Shown here one piece after another: positions 1 through 11,699 of a stretch of DNA of 64,000 nt; positions within the stretch are counted from its first letter, which is position 1; each line of letters begins with the position of its first letter. The stretch spans positions 33,996,755 to 34,060,754 of the forward strand of contig CM022299.1 of NCBI GenBank assembly GCA_011799875.1, read 5' to 3'. Origin of the DNA: Thinopyrum elongatum. Taxonomy: Eukaryota; Streptophyta; Magnoliopsida; Poales; Poaceae. Made by a program: the position numbers and the translations under genes. The notes under the pieces are model-generated. The model did no database searches, was not told the origin of the DNA, and saw only the letters and a list, made by a program, of their open reading frames with translations.

Positions 1-195
1 AGCCTGACACCAGCCTGCCACCACCTCTTTAGTACCGGTTCGTGGCACGAACCGGCACTATAGGTTCGCCATGAACCAGCACTAATGAGCGCCGCCCGCC
101 TAGCCATTGGAACCAGCACTAATGGTCACATTAGTGCCGGTTCATTTACAAACCGGGACTAATGAGCTGAACATTAGGCCCTTTTTCTACTAGTG
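1..195. mobile_element. CACTA DNA transposon terminus (fragment)
   Basis: The right edge, read on the minus strand, begins CACTAGTAGAAAAAGGG (179-195), the hallmark terminal inverted repeat of Triticeae CACTA elements. Inside it are degenerate subterminal motifs in both orientations of the type ACCGGCACTAA / TTAGTGCCGG. The other end lies left of the window, so its 3-bp target duplication cannot be checked. It abuts the decayed Gypsy antisense gene, so it probably inserted into that gene or its flank. Confidence 0.8.
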
Positions 196-197
196 GG

Positions 198-386
198 CGA
201 TGGGGTACATCCCCGCGATGGCCCAGTGTCGTGTGCCAGCGTCAAGCGAGACCAGTCACTCCGAGTTTGCCATCCCCATCCCCAAGGAGGAGGAGAGGGT
301 GGTCTTCGTCCCCCACCTCATCTGAGGTTTGGGGTTTCCTTTTCACCCCTTTGTAAGGGGGTTAATGTTCTATTACAGGCTGGATT
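198..386 (+). pseudogene. Gypsy antisense-ORF gene, 5' remnant (split by Copia insertion)
   Basis: Translated in frame from about 198, the last 40 codons match the gene at 62354: ERVVF.P..I, then G.FP.HPFVRGLMF. This is the plant family often annotated as 'putative gypsy type transposon'. An in-frame TGA (328-330) replaces an expected Arg codon. The reading stops at 386, exactly where the Copia element starts, and resumes at 9106. The first 20 or so codons do not resemble the copy at 62354. It is inactive: truncated by the CACTA on the left, with a nonsense codon and an 8.7 kb insertion. Confidence 0.75.
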
Positions 387-2130
387 TGTTGGGGAACATG
401 CAATTTCAAAAAATTTCTTACGCTCACGCAAGATCTATCTAGGAGATGCATAGCAACGAAAGGGATAGAGTGTGTCCACGTACCCTCGTAGACCGAAAGC
501 GGAAGCGTTAGGTTAACGCGGTTGATGTAGTCGAACGTCTTCACGATCCAACCGATCCAAGTACCGAACGTATGGCACCTCCGTGTTCAGCACACGTTCA
601 ACTCGATGACGTCCCTCGAACTCTTGATCCAGTAGAGGGTCAAGGGAGAGTTCTGTCAGCACGACGGCGTGGCAACGGTGTTGGTGATGTGATCCGCGCA
701 GGGCTTCGCCTAAGCACTACGACGCTATGACCGGAGGAGTAAACGGTGGAGAGGGGCACCGCACACGGCTAAGAGAACAATTGATGTCTCTTTGGGGTGC
801 CCCCTGCCTACGTATATTAAGGAGGGGGGAGAGAGGCCGGCGGCCAGGAGGGGCGCGCCATGGGGGGAGTCCTACTTGGACTCCTAGTCCAAGTAGGATT
901 AGGCCCCCCTTTTTTCCTTTCTTCCACCGGAGGGAAAAGGAAGGACAGGGAGAGGGAAAGGGAAGGGGGGCGCCGCCCCCTCCTCCTTGTCCTATTCGGA
1001 CTCCCTAAGAGGGGGGCACGCGGCCACCCCCGCGGGCTTCCCTCTCTCTCCCTTAAGCCCATGTTGGCCCAACACTTCCCCGGGGGGTTCCGGTAACCCC
1101 TCGGTACTTTGGAAAATACCCGAATTACTTCGGAACCATTCCGGTGTCCGAATATAGCCTTCCAATATATCAATCTTTATCTCTCGACCATTTCGAGACT
1201 CCTCGTCATGTCCGTGATCTCATCCGGGACTCGGAACAAACTTCGGTCACCAAAACACACAACTCATAATACAAATCGTCATCGAACGTTAAGCGTGCGA
1301 ACCCTACGGGTTCGAGAACTATGTAGACATGACCGAGACACATCTCCGGTCAATAACCAATAGCGGAACCTGGATGCTCATAGTGGCTCCTACATATTCT
1401 ATGAAGATCTTTATCGGTCAAACCGCATAACAACATACGTCATTCCCTTTGTCATCGGTATGTTACTTGCCCGAGATTCGATCGTTGGTATCATCATACC
1501 TAGTTCAATCTCGTTACCGGCAAGTCTCTTTACTCGTTCCATAATGCATCATTCTGTAACTAACTCATTAGTCACATTGCTTGCAAGGCTTATAGTGATG
1601 TGCATTACCGAGAGGGCCCAGAGATACCTCTCCGATACACGGAGTGACAAATCCTAATCTTGATCTATGCCAACCCAACAAACACCTTCGGAGACACCTG
1701 TAGAGCATCTTTATAATCACCCAGTTACGTTGTGACGTTTGATAGCACACAAACTGTTCCTCCGGTATTCGGGAGTTGCATAATCTCATAGTCAGAGGAA
1801 TATGTATAAGTCATGAAGAAAGTAATAGCAATAAAACTAAACGATCAATATGCTAAGCTAACGGATGGGTCTTGTCCATCACATTATTCTCTAATGATGT
1901 GATCCTGTTCATCAAATGACAACACATGTCTATGGTCAGGAAACATAACCATCTTTGATAAACAAGCTAGTCAAGTAGAGGCATACTAGGTATACTCTGT
2001 TTGTCTATGTATTCACACATGTACTAAGTTTCCGGTTAATACAATTCTAGCATGAATAATAAACATCTATCATGATATAAGGAAATATAAATAACAACTT
2101 TATTATTGCCTCTAGGGAATATTTCGTTCA
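387..2130 (-). repeat. 3' LTR of the Copia element
   Basis: 1,744 bp, bounded by TG and CA. It aligns end to end with 7377-9105. In the first ~290 bases I count about ten substitutions, nearly all transitions, and one indel of about 15 bases (extra sequence near 447-465 here). Small open frames inside it on either strand are not genes. Confidence 0.93.
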
Positions 2131-2150
2131 GTCTCCCACTTGCACTAGAG
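2131..2150 (-). other. Polypurine tract of the Copia element
   Basis: Read on the minus strand, the bases next to the 3' LTR are AAGTGGGAGAC, a purine-rich primer for plus-strand DNA synthesis in the expected place. Confidence 0.75.
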
Positions 2151-2217
2151 TCAATAATCTAGATTACATAGTAATGATTCTAACACCCATGGAGTCTTGG
2201 TGCTGATCATGTTTTGC

Positions 2218-5200
2218 TCATGGAAGAGTCTTAGTCAACGGGTCTGCAACATTCAGATCCGTATGTATTTTGCAAATCTCTATGTCTCCCTCCTTGACTT
2301 GATCGCGGATGGAATTGAAGCGTCTCTTGATGTGTTTGGTTCTCTTGTGAAATCTGGATTCCTTTGCCAACGCAATTGCTCCAGTATTGTCACAAAAGAT
2401 TTTCATTGGACCCGATGCACTAGGTATTACACCTAGATCGGATATGAACTCCTTCATCCGGACTCCTTCATTTGCTGCTTCCGAAGCAGTTATGTACTCC
2501 GCTTCACACGTAGATCCCGCCACGATGCTCTGCTAGGAACTGCACCAACTGACAGCTCCACCATTCAATATAAATACGTATCCGGTTTTTGACTTAGAGT
2601 CATCCGGATCAGTGTCAAAGCTTGCATCGACGTAACCATTTACGACAAGCTCTTTGTCACCTCCATAAACGAGAAACATATCCTTAGTCCTTTTCAGGTA
2701 TTTCAGGATGTTCTTGACCGCTGTCCAGTGATCCACTCCTGGATTACTTTGGTACCTCCCTGCTAAACTTATAGCAAGGCACACATCAGGTCTGGTACAC
2801 AGCATTGCATACATGATAGAACCTATGGCTGAAGCATAGGGAATGACTTTCATTTTCTCTCTATCTTCTGCAGTGGTCGGGCATTGAGTCTGACTCAACT
2901 TCACACCTTGTAACACAGGTAAGAACCCTTTCTTTGATTGATCCATTTTGAACTTCTTCAAAACTTTATCAAGGTATGTGCTTTGTGAAAGTCCAATTAA
3001 GCGTCTTGATCTATCTCTATAGATCTTGATGCCTAATATATAAGCAGCTTCACCGAGGTCTTTCATTGAAAAATTCTTATTCAAGTATCCTTTTATGCTA
3101 TCCAGAAATTCCGTATCATTTCCAATCAACAATATGTCATCCACATATAATATCAGAAATGCTACAGAGCTCCCACTCACTTTCTTGTAAATACAGGCTT
3201 CTCCAAAAGTCTGTATAAAACCATATGCTTTGATCACACTATCAAAGCGTATATTCCAACTCTGAGAGGCTTGCACCAGTCCATAAATGGATCGCTGGAG
3301 CTTGCACACTTTGTTAGCACCCTTAGGATCGACAAAACCTTCTGGTTGCATCATATACAACTCTTCTTTAAGAAATCCATTAAGGAATGCAGTTTTGACA
3401 TCCATTTGCCAAATTTCATAATCATAAAATGCGGCAATTGCTAACATGATTCGGACAGACTTAAGCATTGCTACGGGTGAGAAGGTCTCATCATAGTCAA
3501 CTCCTTGAACTTGTCGAAAACCTTTCGCAACAAGTCGAGCTTTGTAGACAGTAACATTACCGTGAGCTTCAGTCTTCTTCTTGAAGATCCATTTATTCTC
3601 TATGGCTTGCCGATCAACGGGCAAGTCAACCAAAGTCCACACTTTGTTCTCATACATGGATCCCATCTCAGATTTCATGGCCTCAAGCCATTTCGCGGAA
3701 TCTGGGCTCATCATCGCTTCCTCATAGTTCGTAGGTTTGTCATGGTCTAGTAACATGACTTCCAGAATAGGATTACCGTACCACTCTGGTGGGGAACGTA
3801 CTCTGGTTGACCTACGAGGTTCGGTAGTAACTTGATCCGAAGTTTCATGATCATCATCATTAACTTCCTCACTAATTGGTGTAGGCATCACTGGAACTGA
3901 TTTCTGTGATGAACTACTTTCCAATTCGGGAGAAGGTACAATTACCTCATCAAGTTCTACTTTCCTCCCACTCACTTCTTTCGAGAGAAACTCCTTCTCT
4001 AGAAAGGATCCATTCTTAGCAACGAATATCTTGCCTTCGGATCTGTGATAGAAGGTGTACCCAACAGTCTCCTTTGGGTATCCTATGAAGACGCATTTCT
4101 CCAATTTGGGTTCGAGCTTATCAGGTTGAAGCTTTTTCACATAAGCATCGCAGCCCCAAACTTTAAGAAACGACAGCTTAGGTTTCTTGCCAAACCACAG
4201 TTCATATGGTGTCGTCTCTACGGATTTAGATGGTGCCCTATTTAACATGAATGCAGCCGTCTCTAAAGCATAACCCCAAAACGATAGTGGTAAATCGGTA
4301 AGAGACATCATAGATCGCACCATATCTAATAAAGTACGGTTACGATGTTCGGACACACCATTACGCTGTGGTGTTCCAGGTGGCGTGAGTTGCGAAACTA
4401 TTCCACATTGTTTCAAATGAAGACCAAACACATAACTCAAATATTCACCTCCACGATCAGATCGTAGAAACTTTATTTTCTTGTTACGATGATTGTCCAC
4501 TTCACTCTAAAATTCTTTGAACTTTTCAAATGTTTTAGACTTATGTTTCATTAAGTAGATATACCCATATCTGCTCAAATCATCTGTGAAGGTTAGAAAA
4601 TAATGATACCTGCCGTGAGCCTCAACACTCATCGGACCGCATACATCAGTATGTATTATTTCCAATAAGTCAGTTGCTCGCTCCATTGTTCCGGAGAACG
4701 GAGTCTTAGTCATCTTGCCCATGAGGCATGGTTCGCAAGTATCAAGTGATTCATAATCAAGTGATTCCAAAAGCCCATCAGCATGGAGTTTCTTCATGCG
4801 CTTTACACCAATATGACCTAAACGGCAGTGCCACAAATAAGTTGCACTATCATTATTAACTTTGCATCTTTTGGCTTCAATATTATGAATATGTGTATCA
4901 CTACAATCGAGATTCAACAAAAATAGACCACTCCTCAAGGGTGCATGACCATAAAAGATATTACTCATGTAAATAGAACAACCATTATTCTCTGATTTAA
5001 ATGAATAACCGTCTCGCATCAAACAAGATCCAGATATAATGTTCATGCTCAACGCTGGCCCCAAATAACAATTATTGAGGTCTAAAACTAATCCCGAAGG
5101 TAGATGTAGAGGTAGCCTGCCAACGGCGATCACATCGAGTTTGGAACCATTTCCCACGTGCATCGTCACCTCATCCTTTGCCAATCTTCGTTTAATCCGT

Positions 5201-6144
5201 AGCCCCTATTTCGAGTTGCAAATTTGAGCAACAGAACCAGTATCAAATACCCAGGCGCTACTACGAGCATTAGTAAGGTACACATCAATAACATGTATAT
5301 CAAATATACCTTTCACTTTGCCATCCTTCTTATCCGCCAAATACTTGGGGCAGTTCCGCTTCCAATGACCAGTCCCTTTGCAGTAGAAGCACTCAGTTTC
5401 AGGCTTAGGTCCAGATTTGGGCTTCTTCTCGGGAGTAGCAACTTGCTTGCTATTCTTCTTGAAGTTCCCCTTCTTCCCTTTGCCCTTTTTCTTGAAACTA
5501 GTGGTCTTGTTAACCATCAACACTTGATGCTCCTTCTTGATTTCTACCTCCGCAGCCTTTAGCATCGCGAAGAGCTCGGGAATTGTCTTTTCCATCCCTT
5601 GCATATTATAGTTCATCACGAAGCCTTTATAGCTTGGTGGCAGTGATTGAAGAACTCTGTCAATGACACTATCATCAGGAAGATTAACTCCCAGCTGAGT
5701 CAAGTGGTTATGTTACCCAGACATTCTGAGTATATGTTCACTGATAGAACTATTATCCTCCATCTTGCAGCTATAGAACTTGTTGGAGACTTCATATCTC
5801 TCAACTCGGGCATTTGCTTGAAATATTAACTTCAACTCTTGTAACATCTCATATGCTCCATGACGTTCAAAACGTCTTTGAAGTCCCGATTCTAAGCCGT
5901 AAAGCATGTCACACTGAACTATCAAGTAGTCATCAGCTTTGCTCTGCCAGACGTTCATAACGTCCGGAGTTGCTCCTGCAGCGGGTCTTGCACCTAGCGG
6001 TGCTTCCAGGACGTAATTCTTCTGTGCAGCAATGAGGATAATCCTCAAGTTACGGACCCAGTCCGTGTAGTTGCTACCATCATCTTTCAATTTAGCTTTC
6101 TCTAGGAACGCATTAAATTTCAAGGGAACGGTAGCACGGGCCAT
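2218..6144 (-). pseudogene. Copia gag-pol polyprotein gene with four in-frame stops
   Basis: One continuous reading frame encodes, in order: capsid-type gag (from 6144); a CCHC zinc knuckle (C-x2-C-x4-H-x4-C, about 5391-5350); an aspartic protease with DTGS (about 5247); an integrase with an HxxxC-type gag-pre-integrase region and D/D/E core (from about 4800 into the next segment); a reverse transcriptase with YVDD (3136-3147); and a Copia RNase H ending near 2218. Stops interrupt it at 5713-5715, 5206-5208, 4507-4509 and 2533-2535. All segments stay in the same frame, so only point mutations, not frameshifts, broke it. A full polyprotein cannot be made from this copy. The start is the Met at 6144, about 1.2 kb inside the primer-binding site, as expected for the long BARE-type leader. 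Confidence 0.93.
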
Positions 6145-7357
6145 TGATCTACAACAACATAGATATGCACAAACTATCAGGTACTAGGTTCACGATAAAT
6201 TAAAGTTCAACTAATCATATTATTTAAGAACTCCCACTTAGATAGACATCCCTCTAGTCATCTAAATGATCACGTGATCCATATCAACTAAACCATGTCC
6301 GATCATCACGTGAGATGGAGTACTTTTCAATGGTGAACATCTCTATGTTGATCATATCTACTATATGATTCACGTTCGACCTTTCGGTCTCAGTGTTCCA
6401 AGGCCATATCTGCATATGCTAGGCTCGTCAAGTTTAACCCGAGTATTCTGCACGTGCAAAACTGGCTTGCACCCGTTGTATGTGAACGTAGAGCTTATCA
6501 CACCTGATCATCACGTGGTGTCTCGGCACGACGAACTGTAGCAACGGTGCATACTCAGGGAGAACACTTATACCTTGAAATTTAGTGAGGGATCATCTTA
6601 TAATGCTACCGCCGTACTAAGCAAAATAAGATGCATAAAATATAAACATCACACGTAATCAAAATATGTGACATGATATGGTCATCATCATCTTGTGCCT
6701 TTCATCTCCATCTCCAAAGCACCGTCATGATCTCCATCGTCACCGGCTTGACACCTTGATCTCCATCGTAGCGTCGTTCTCGTCTCGCCAACTATTGCTT
6801 CTACGACCATCGCTACCGCATAGTGATAAAGTAAAGCAATTACATGGCGATTGCATTTCATACAATAAAGCGACAACCATAAGGCTCCTGCTAGTTGCCG
6901 ATAACTTTTACAAAACATGATCATCTCATACAATAACGTATATCACATCATGTCTTGACCATATCACATCACAACATGCCCTGCAAAAACAAGTTAGACG
7001 TCCTCTACTTTGTTGTTGCAAGTTTTACATGGCAGCTACGGGCTTCTAGCAAGAACCGTTCTTACCTACGCATCAAGACCACAATGATTTTTCGTCAAGT
7101 GTGCTGTTTTAACCTTCAACAAGGAACGGCCGTAGTCAAACTCGATTCAACTAAAGTTGGAGAAACAGACACCCGCCAGCCACCTGTGTGCAAAGCACGT
7201 CGGTAGAACCAGTCTCATGAATGCAGTCATGTAATGTCGGTCCGGGCCGCTTCATCCAACAATACCGCCGAATCAAAGTAAGACGTTGGTGGTAAGCAGT
7301 ATGACTATTATCGCCCACAACTCTTTGTGTTCTACTCGTGCATATCATCTACGCATA
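6145..7357 (-). other. Untranslated leader of the Copia element
   Basis: A 1.2 kb stretch between the primer-binding site and the gag start. It has no long reading frame on the sense strand. BARE-type elements normally have a long leader here carrying dimerisation and packaging signals, but I cannot point to individual signals. Confidence 0.7.
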
Positions 7358-7375
7358 GACCTGGCTCGGATGCCA
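7358..7375 (-). other. Primer-binding site of the Copia element
   Basis: The minus strand directly inside the 5' LTR reads TGGCATCCGAGCC. This differs by two bases from TGGTATCAGAGCC, the sequence complementary to the 3' end of initiator methionine tRNA. Confidence 0.75.
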
Positions 7376-7376
7376 C

Positions 7377-9105
7377 TGTTGGGGAACGTGCAATTTCAAA
7401 AAATTTCTTACGCTCACGCAAGATCTATCTAGGAGAGGGAGAGAGTGTGTCCACGTACCCTCGTAGATCGAAAGCGGAAGCGTTAGGTTAACGCGGTTGA
7501 TGTAGTCGAACGTCTTCACGATCCAACCGATCCAGGTACCGAACGTACGGCACCTCCGTGTTCAGCACACGTTCAGCTCGATGACGTCCCTCGAACTCTT
7601 GATCCAGTAGAGGGTCGAGGGAGAGTTCCATCAGCACGATGGCGTGGCGACGGTGTTGGTGATGTGATCCGCGCAGGGCTTCGCCTAAGCACTACGACGC
7701 TGTGACCGGAGGAGTAAACTGTGGAGGGGGCACCGCACACGGCTAAGAGAACAATTGATGTCTCTTTGGGGTGCCCCCTGCCTAAGTATATAAAGGAGGG
7801 GGGGAGAGAGGCCGGCGGCTAGGAGGGGCGCGCCATGGGGGGAGTCCTACTTGGACTCCTAGTCCAAGTAGGATTCGCCCCCCCTTTTTTCCTTTCTTCC
7901 ACCGGAGGGAAAAGGAAGGAGAGGGAGAGGGAAAGGGAAGGGGGGCGCCGCCCCCTCCTCCTTGTCCTATTCGGACTCCCTAGGAGGGGGGCGCGCGGCC
8001 ACCCCCGCGGGCTTCCCTCTCTCTCCCTTAGGCCCATGTTGGCCCAACACTTCCCCGGGGGGTTCCGGTAACCCCTCGGTACTTCGGAAAATACCCGAAT
8101 TACTCCGGAACCATTCCGGTGTCCGAATATAGCCTTCCAATATATCAATCTTTACCTCTCGACCATTTCGAGACTTCTCATCATATCCGTGACCTCACCC
8201 GGGACTCCGAACAAACTTCGGTCACCAAAACACACAACTCATAATACAAATCGTCATTGAACGTTATGCGTGCGGACCCTACGGGTTCGAGAACTATGTA
8301 GACATGACCGAGACACATCTCCGGTCAATAACCAATAGCAGAACCTGGATGCTCATATTGGCTCCTACATATTCTACGAAGATCTTTATCGGTCAAACCG
8401 CATAACAACATACGTCATTCCCTTTGTCATCGGTATGTTACTTGCCCGAGATTCGATCGTCGGTATCATCATACCTAGTTCAATCTTGTTACCGGCAAGT
8501 CTCTTTACTTGTTCCGTAATGCATCATCCCGTAACTAACTCATTAGTCACATTGCTTGCAAGGCTTATAGTGATGTGCATTACCGAGAGGGCCCAGAGAT
8601 ACCTCTCCGATACACGGAGTGACAAATCCTAATCTTAATCTATGCCAACCCAACAAACACCTTCGGAGACACCTGTAGAGCATCTTTATAATCACCCAAT
8701 TACGTTGTGATGTTTGATAGCACACAAACTGTTCCTCCGGTATTCGGGAGTTGCATAATCTCATAGTCAGAGGAATATGTATAAGTCATGAAGAAAGCAA
8801 TAGCAATAAAACTAAACGATCAATATGCTAAGCTAACGGATGGGTCTTGTCCATCACATTATTCTCTAATGATGTGATCCTGTTCATCAAATGACAACAC
8901 ATGTCTATGGTCAGGAAACATAACCATCTTTGATAAACAAGCTAGTCAAGTAGAGGCATACTAGGGATACTCTGTTTGTCTATGTATTCACACATGTACT
9001 AAGTTTCCGGTTAATACAATTCTAGCATGAATAATAAACATCTATCATGATATAAGGAAATATAAATAACAACTTTATTATTGCCTCTAGGGCATATTTC
9101 CTTCA
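7377..9105 (-). repeat. 5' LTR of the Copia element
   Basis: 1,729 bp, TG...CA bounded, the partner of 387-2130. It carries the promoter of the element (sense = minus strand). It is slightly shorter than the 3' LTR, mainly from one small deletion near 7437. Confidence 0.93.
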
Positions 9106-10480
9106 GGATTTCCATCATCTGGCTCTGAATTCCATCCTCCACATAGCCGCCTTCATCACCGTGTGAGGAATTTCTGCGCATCGGGCCGCACTTCGGCCTT
9201 TGGCTGAAGATCTTTAGGGTCAAGACGAAGAGTAGTGGCTCCTAGCTTGCTGAGTGTGGCCGGGTCATGATCAACAAGCTCCCAAAGGTGCACTGGCCAG
9301 AGGGTGTCTTCCTCGAGACCGTCAAAGCATGGCAGTGGAAGTGGTTTTACATCACCGGTATCCCTGCCCCAGGCCAGATGGTGACCCCGGCCTTTATAGC
9401 TGAGCCGCCAATGAGGCTCGTCTCCTGGACGAAGAAGGACCTTGATTGGAGAAACCCATCCAAAGTTCAGGCGCTCGAGGCACGGCTTGATGCTATGATC
9501 AAGCAGGGCATCAAGTTAGTGGATGTAGCCCGCGTCATGCTCTACCGCGGCATCCTCCCTCTCCAACTCCGGGCCAACCCGATATGGTGCTATGAGCCCG
9601 AGGATGAGGCAAGCGAGCGACACTTCTTCCACACCAACCTCGAAGGGATGTGGATGGCGCTCTTCAAGCCATCCAAGAATAGCTTCCCCAAAGAGGAAGG
9701 GGACATCGGTTATGCTGCCGACAACCAGCCATCCGAGGTATGTAATAGTTTTACCAATGTTCTTATTCCTTTGATGTCTTTCATGCTTTTGATGAAGTAA
9801 TGGGCCTGATCACCAGAAATGGCGCAACAAGGCCCAAAAGATGAAGTCACCGGCGCCGTTGCCCGAGGAGGCCAGGACCCCCGAGCTCGAAGCCCTTCCG
9901 GCTGAGGAGCCTTATCAGGCTCCCATAAAGGAGCCGAAGAAGAATAAGGAGGTCCTGCGCAGCCGGAGGGCCACTTCGGAAGCTAGTTCCGAAAGCAATC
10001 CCGTCACCTCCATGCACGAGCAGGAGGGAGAGGGGGAAGAGGAGAAGGGCGACATGTCCTCTCCTAAGAGGAAGAGAGGGGCATCCGAGGACGCCAAGGA
10101 GGACGAGCCTTCCCGGTTCAAGAGGCTTCAGAAATCCCACACCGTCCAGCCTAGCCGATCCCGGGCCAACACCGTGGTCCTCTCCGGCTCTTCCAAGGAC
10201 ATGCTTCCTCCGCCACGCAGAGAGAAGCCGCGGCCAAAGAGGTAACCCGCTCGTCCCTCCTATTTTAGATATGCATTTTAATTTGCCGTGATGATTGCTT
10301 TTATAGCCCGCAACACCGCCTTCCAGGCGAGAGGTCGGACAATGACCTCCCTCCCCCTGAGCTAGCTGATAACTCTTCGGGTGGGCTCATGCGTACTTCC
10401 CCTGCTCGTGACGAGCTCGGGGAGGTGTCTTCACATCGGGCTGCTCCTGTGCCGAACACAGTGAGTAGCGCCGATGCCCC
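9106..10480 (+). pseudogene. Gypsy antisense-ORF gene, 3' remnant
   Basis: Continues the gene broken at 386. The translation around 9110-9735 aligns with 62600-63222: ISKL/INKL, then V.WPEG.F..TVK.W..WFYIT, then LFKP..... ..EEDIG/EGDIG. An intron seems to run from 9739 (GTATGT) to about 9807 (CACCAG). The next exon begins with SPAPLPEE (9847) and has a very acidic, Lys-rich low-complexity tail (to about 10243) with a bipartite-like KRKRG stretch. A second intron follows (about 10241-10303), then more coding-like sequence to about 10460. A TAG near 9244-9246 interrupts the first exon. No catalytic domain is visible and the function is unknown. In grasses such antisense genes sit near the 3' LTR of some Gypsy elements. 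Confidence 0.7.
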
Positions 10481-10755
10481 TGATACGTCTCCATCGCATC
10501 TACTTTTCCAAGCACTTTTGCTCTTGTTTTGGACTCTAATTTACATGATTTGAATGAAACTAATCCGGACTGACGTTATTTTCAGCAGAACTACCATGAT
10601 GTTATTTTTGTAAAGGAATAGAAGTTCTCGAAATTGGCTGAAAATTTACGGAGAGATTTTCTGGAATTAGTAGAAAATACTGACGAAGAAATCTACTGGA
10701 GGGGCCCAACACAGAGGCACAAGCTAAGGTGGCGCCCCCTAGGGCGTGCCACCTT
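10481..10755. repeat. Truncated LTR fragment
   Basis: Starts TGATACGTCTCCATCG, a common start of Triticeae LTRs, and runs about 270 bp before losing similarity in a GGCGCCCCCTAGGGCG stretch. No partner LTR, primer site or coding sequence is present. It interrupts the tail of the Gypsy antisense gene. I cannot name the family with certainty. Confidence 0.6.
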
Positions 10756-11035
10756 AGATTGTGGGCATGGTTGTGCTGCTTCCGAGCCAGCATCGATCGT
10801 TTGCCATATCAGGTGGAGTATGTCTCAAATGATTGATAAATTTCTTCAGGGTGCGCAACGATCGCGAGGCTTCTTCATTTTTGTTGATCCGCCGCTGTCG
10901 GCATTTGTTTCTTTTGTATTTTCTCTTTCTTCTCTTTTGGGTGTGATTGTGTTGCTTCCGTGTCAGCATCGATCGTTGACTGTATCGGGTGTTTACTATA
11001 TTAATATAGCGGGGCGCAAGGCTGTTTCGTGAGGT
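10756..11035 (+). repeat. Possible LINE 3' tails, duplicated
   Basis: Two related stretches (about 10757-10815 and 10935-10995) share TGCTTCCGnGnCAGCATCGATCGTT. The second ends in TATATTAATATAGCGGGGCGCAAGGC, resembling the 3' ends of grass LINEs. There is no reverse transcriptase sequence. Weak call. Confidence 0.3.
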
Positions 11036-11462
11036 ATTTTTCTTCAAAAAAGCATTGATGTGCAAAGGATCCATCCCCAAATATACAAGAAGAAACGACA
11101 ATAGATTCTCCCTGTCGATCACGACAGCGGTGTCACACAAAATAGCTGTGTTGTCCAATGATCAAAACTTCTTTGTTTATTCTCAACAAAAAAACCTTCG
11201 CGGTTTATTCTCAACATAGAAAACCCTCTCGGTTTATCTCAACCAGCCCACCGCGCCTCTGCTCCCATCACCTGATAGGCGGGCCCTGCGAGCCAGCGCG
11301 CCCCCCAAAGCTTCAAACATAACCGCCGCTGCCGCCTAACATCCCACGGTAGTTTCTAGAAACTCCCGCCGGAGGCGAGCAAGAGAGGGGGAGGTGAGAG
11401 AGGAGAGGGAGGAAATCCTGCGCGCCGGCCGCCGTGGGCTCCCAGGCTCACGCACTGACAGC

Positions 11463-11570
11463 ATGGCGGACGAGACTGGAGCTATGGGTCCCGGCGTCGA
11501 CGACGGCCTCGGGGAGACCTCGTACCCGCTTCCCTCCGCCACACCTGTCGACGACGAGGACCCCGTTTAG
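11463..11570 (+). pseudogene. Orphan first-exon-like piece, 35 codons
   Basis: A GC-rich 5'-leader-like stretch (11225-11462), with purine-rich GAGAGG runs, is followed by an ATG (11463) and an acidic 35-residue frame rich in Asp, Glu, Gly and Pro, ending in TAG (11568-11570). Composition resembles the 5' UTR and first exon of a plant gene, but sequence becomes AT-rich at once and no second exon is recognisable. It is probably a captured or truncated gene start, or chance. Product unknown. Confidence 0.25.
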
Positions 11571-11699
11571 GGACCGGCAGTTTGTACACATCTATCCATA
11601 GCAAGTTGTTTAACAGTTATTAAATTTAGTACAAGGTTTGTACACATCTATCCATAGCAAGTAATTCATTTAACACTCAAGTAATTCATTTTACACATC

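Larger units (their letters stand above)
387..9105 (-). mobile_element. Complete Copia LTR retrotransposon, BARE/WIS/Angela type
   Basis: Full-length element of 8,719 bp with LTRs at 387-2130 and 7377-9105, flanked by a perfect 5-bp target duplication GGATT (382-386 and 9106-9110). On the plus strand it starts TGTTGGGGAAC and ends TTCCTTCA; sense is the minus strand, beginning TGAAGGAA. The LTR sequence, the protein order gag-protease-integrase-RT-RNaseH and the size fit the abundant Triticeae BARE/WIS/Angela lineage. It lies in the coding part of an older Gypsy antisense gene, and removing it plus one duplication restores collinearity there. Four stop codons make it non-autonomous now. Confidence 0.95.

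Noticed and set aside
817..1173. A 118-codon minus-strand frame, repeated near 7819-8148
   Set aside because: It is LTR sequence present in both LTRs of the Copia element, with Arg/Pro/Gly-rich low complexity.
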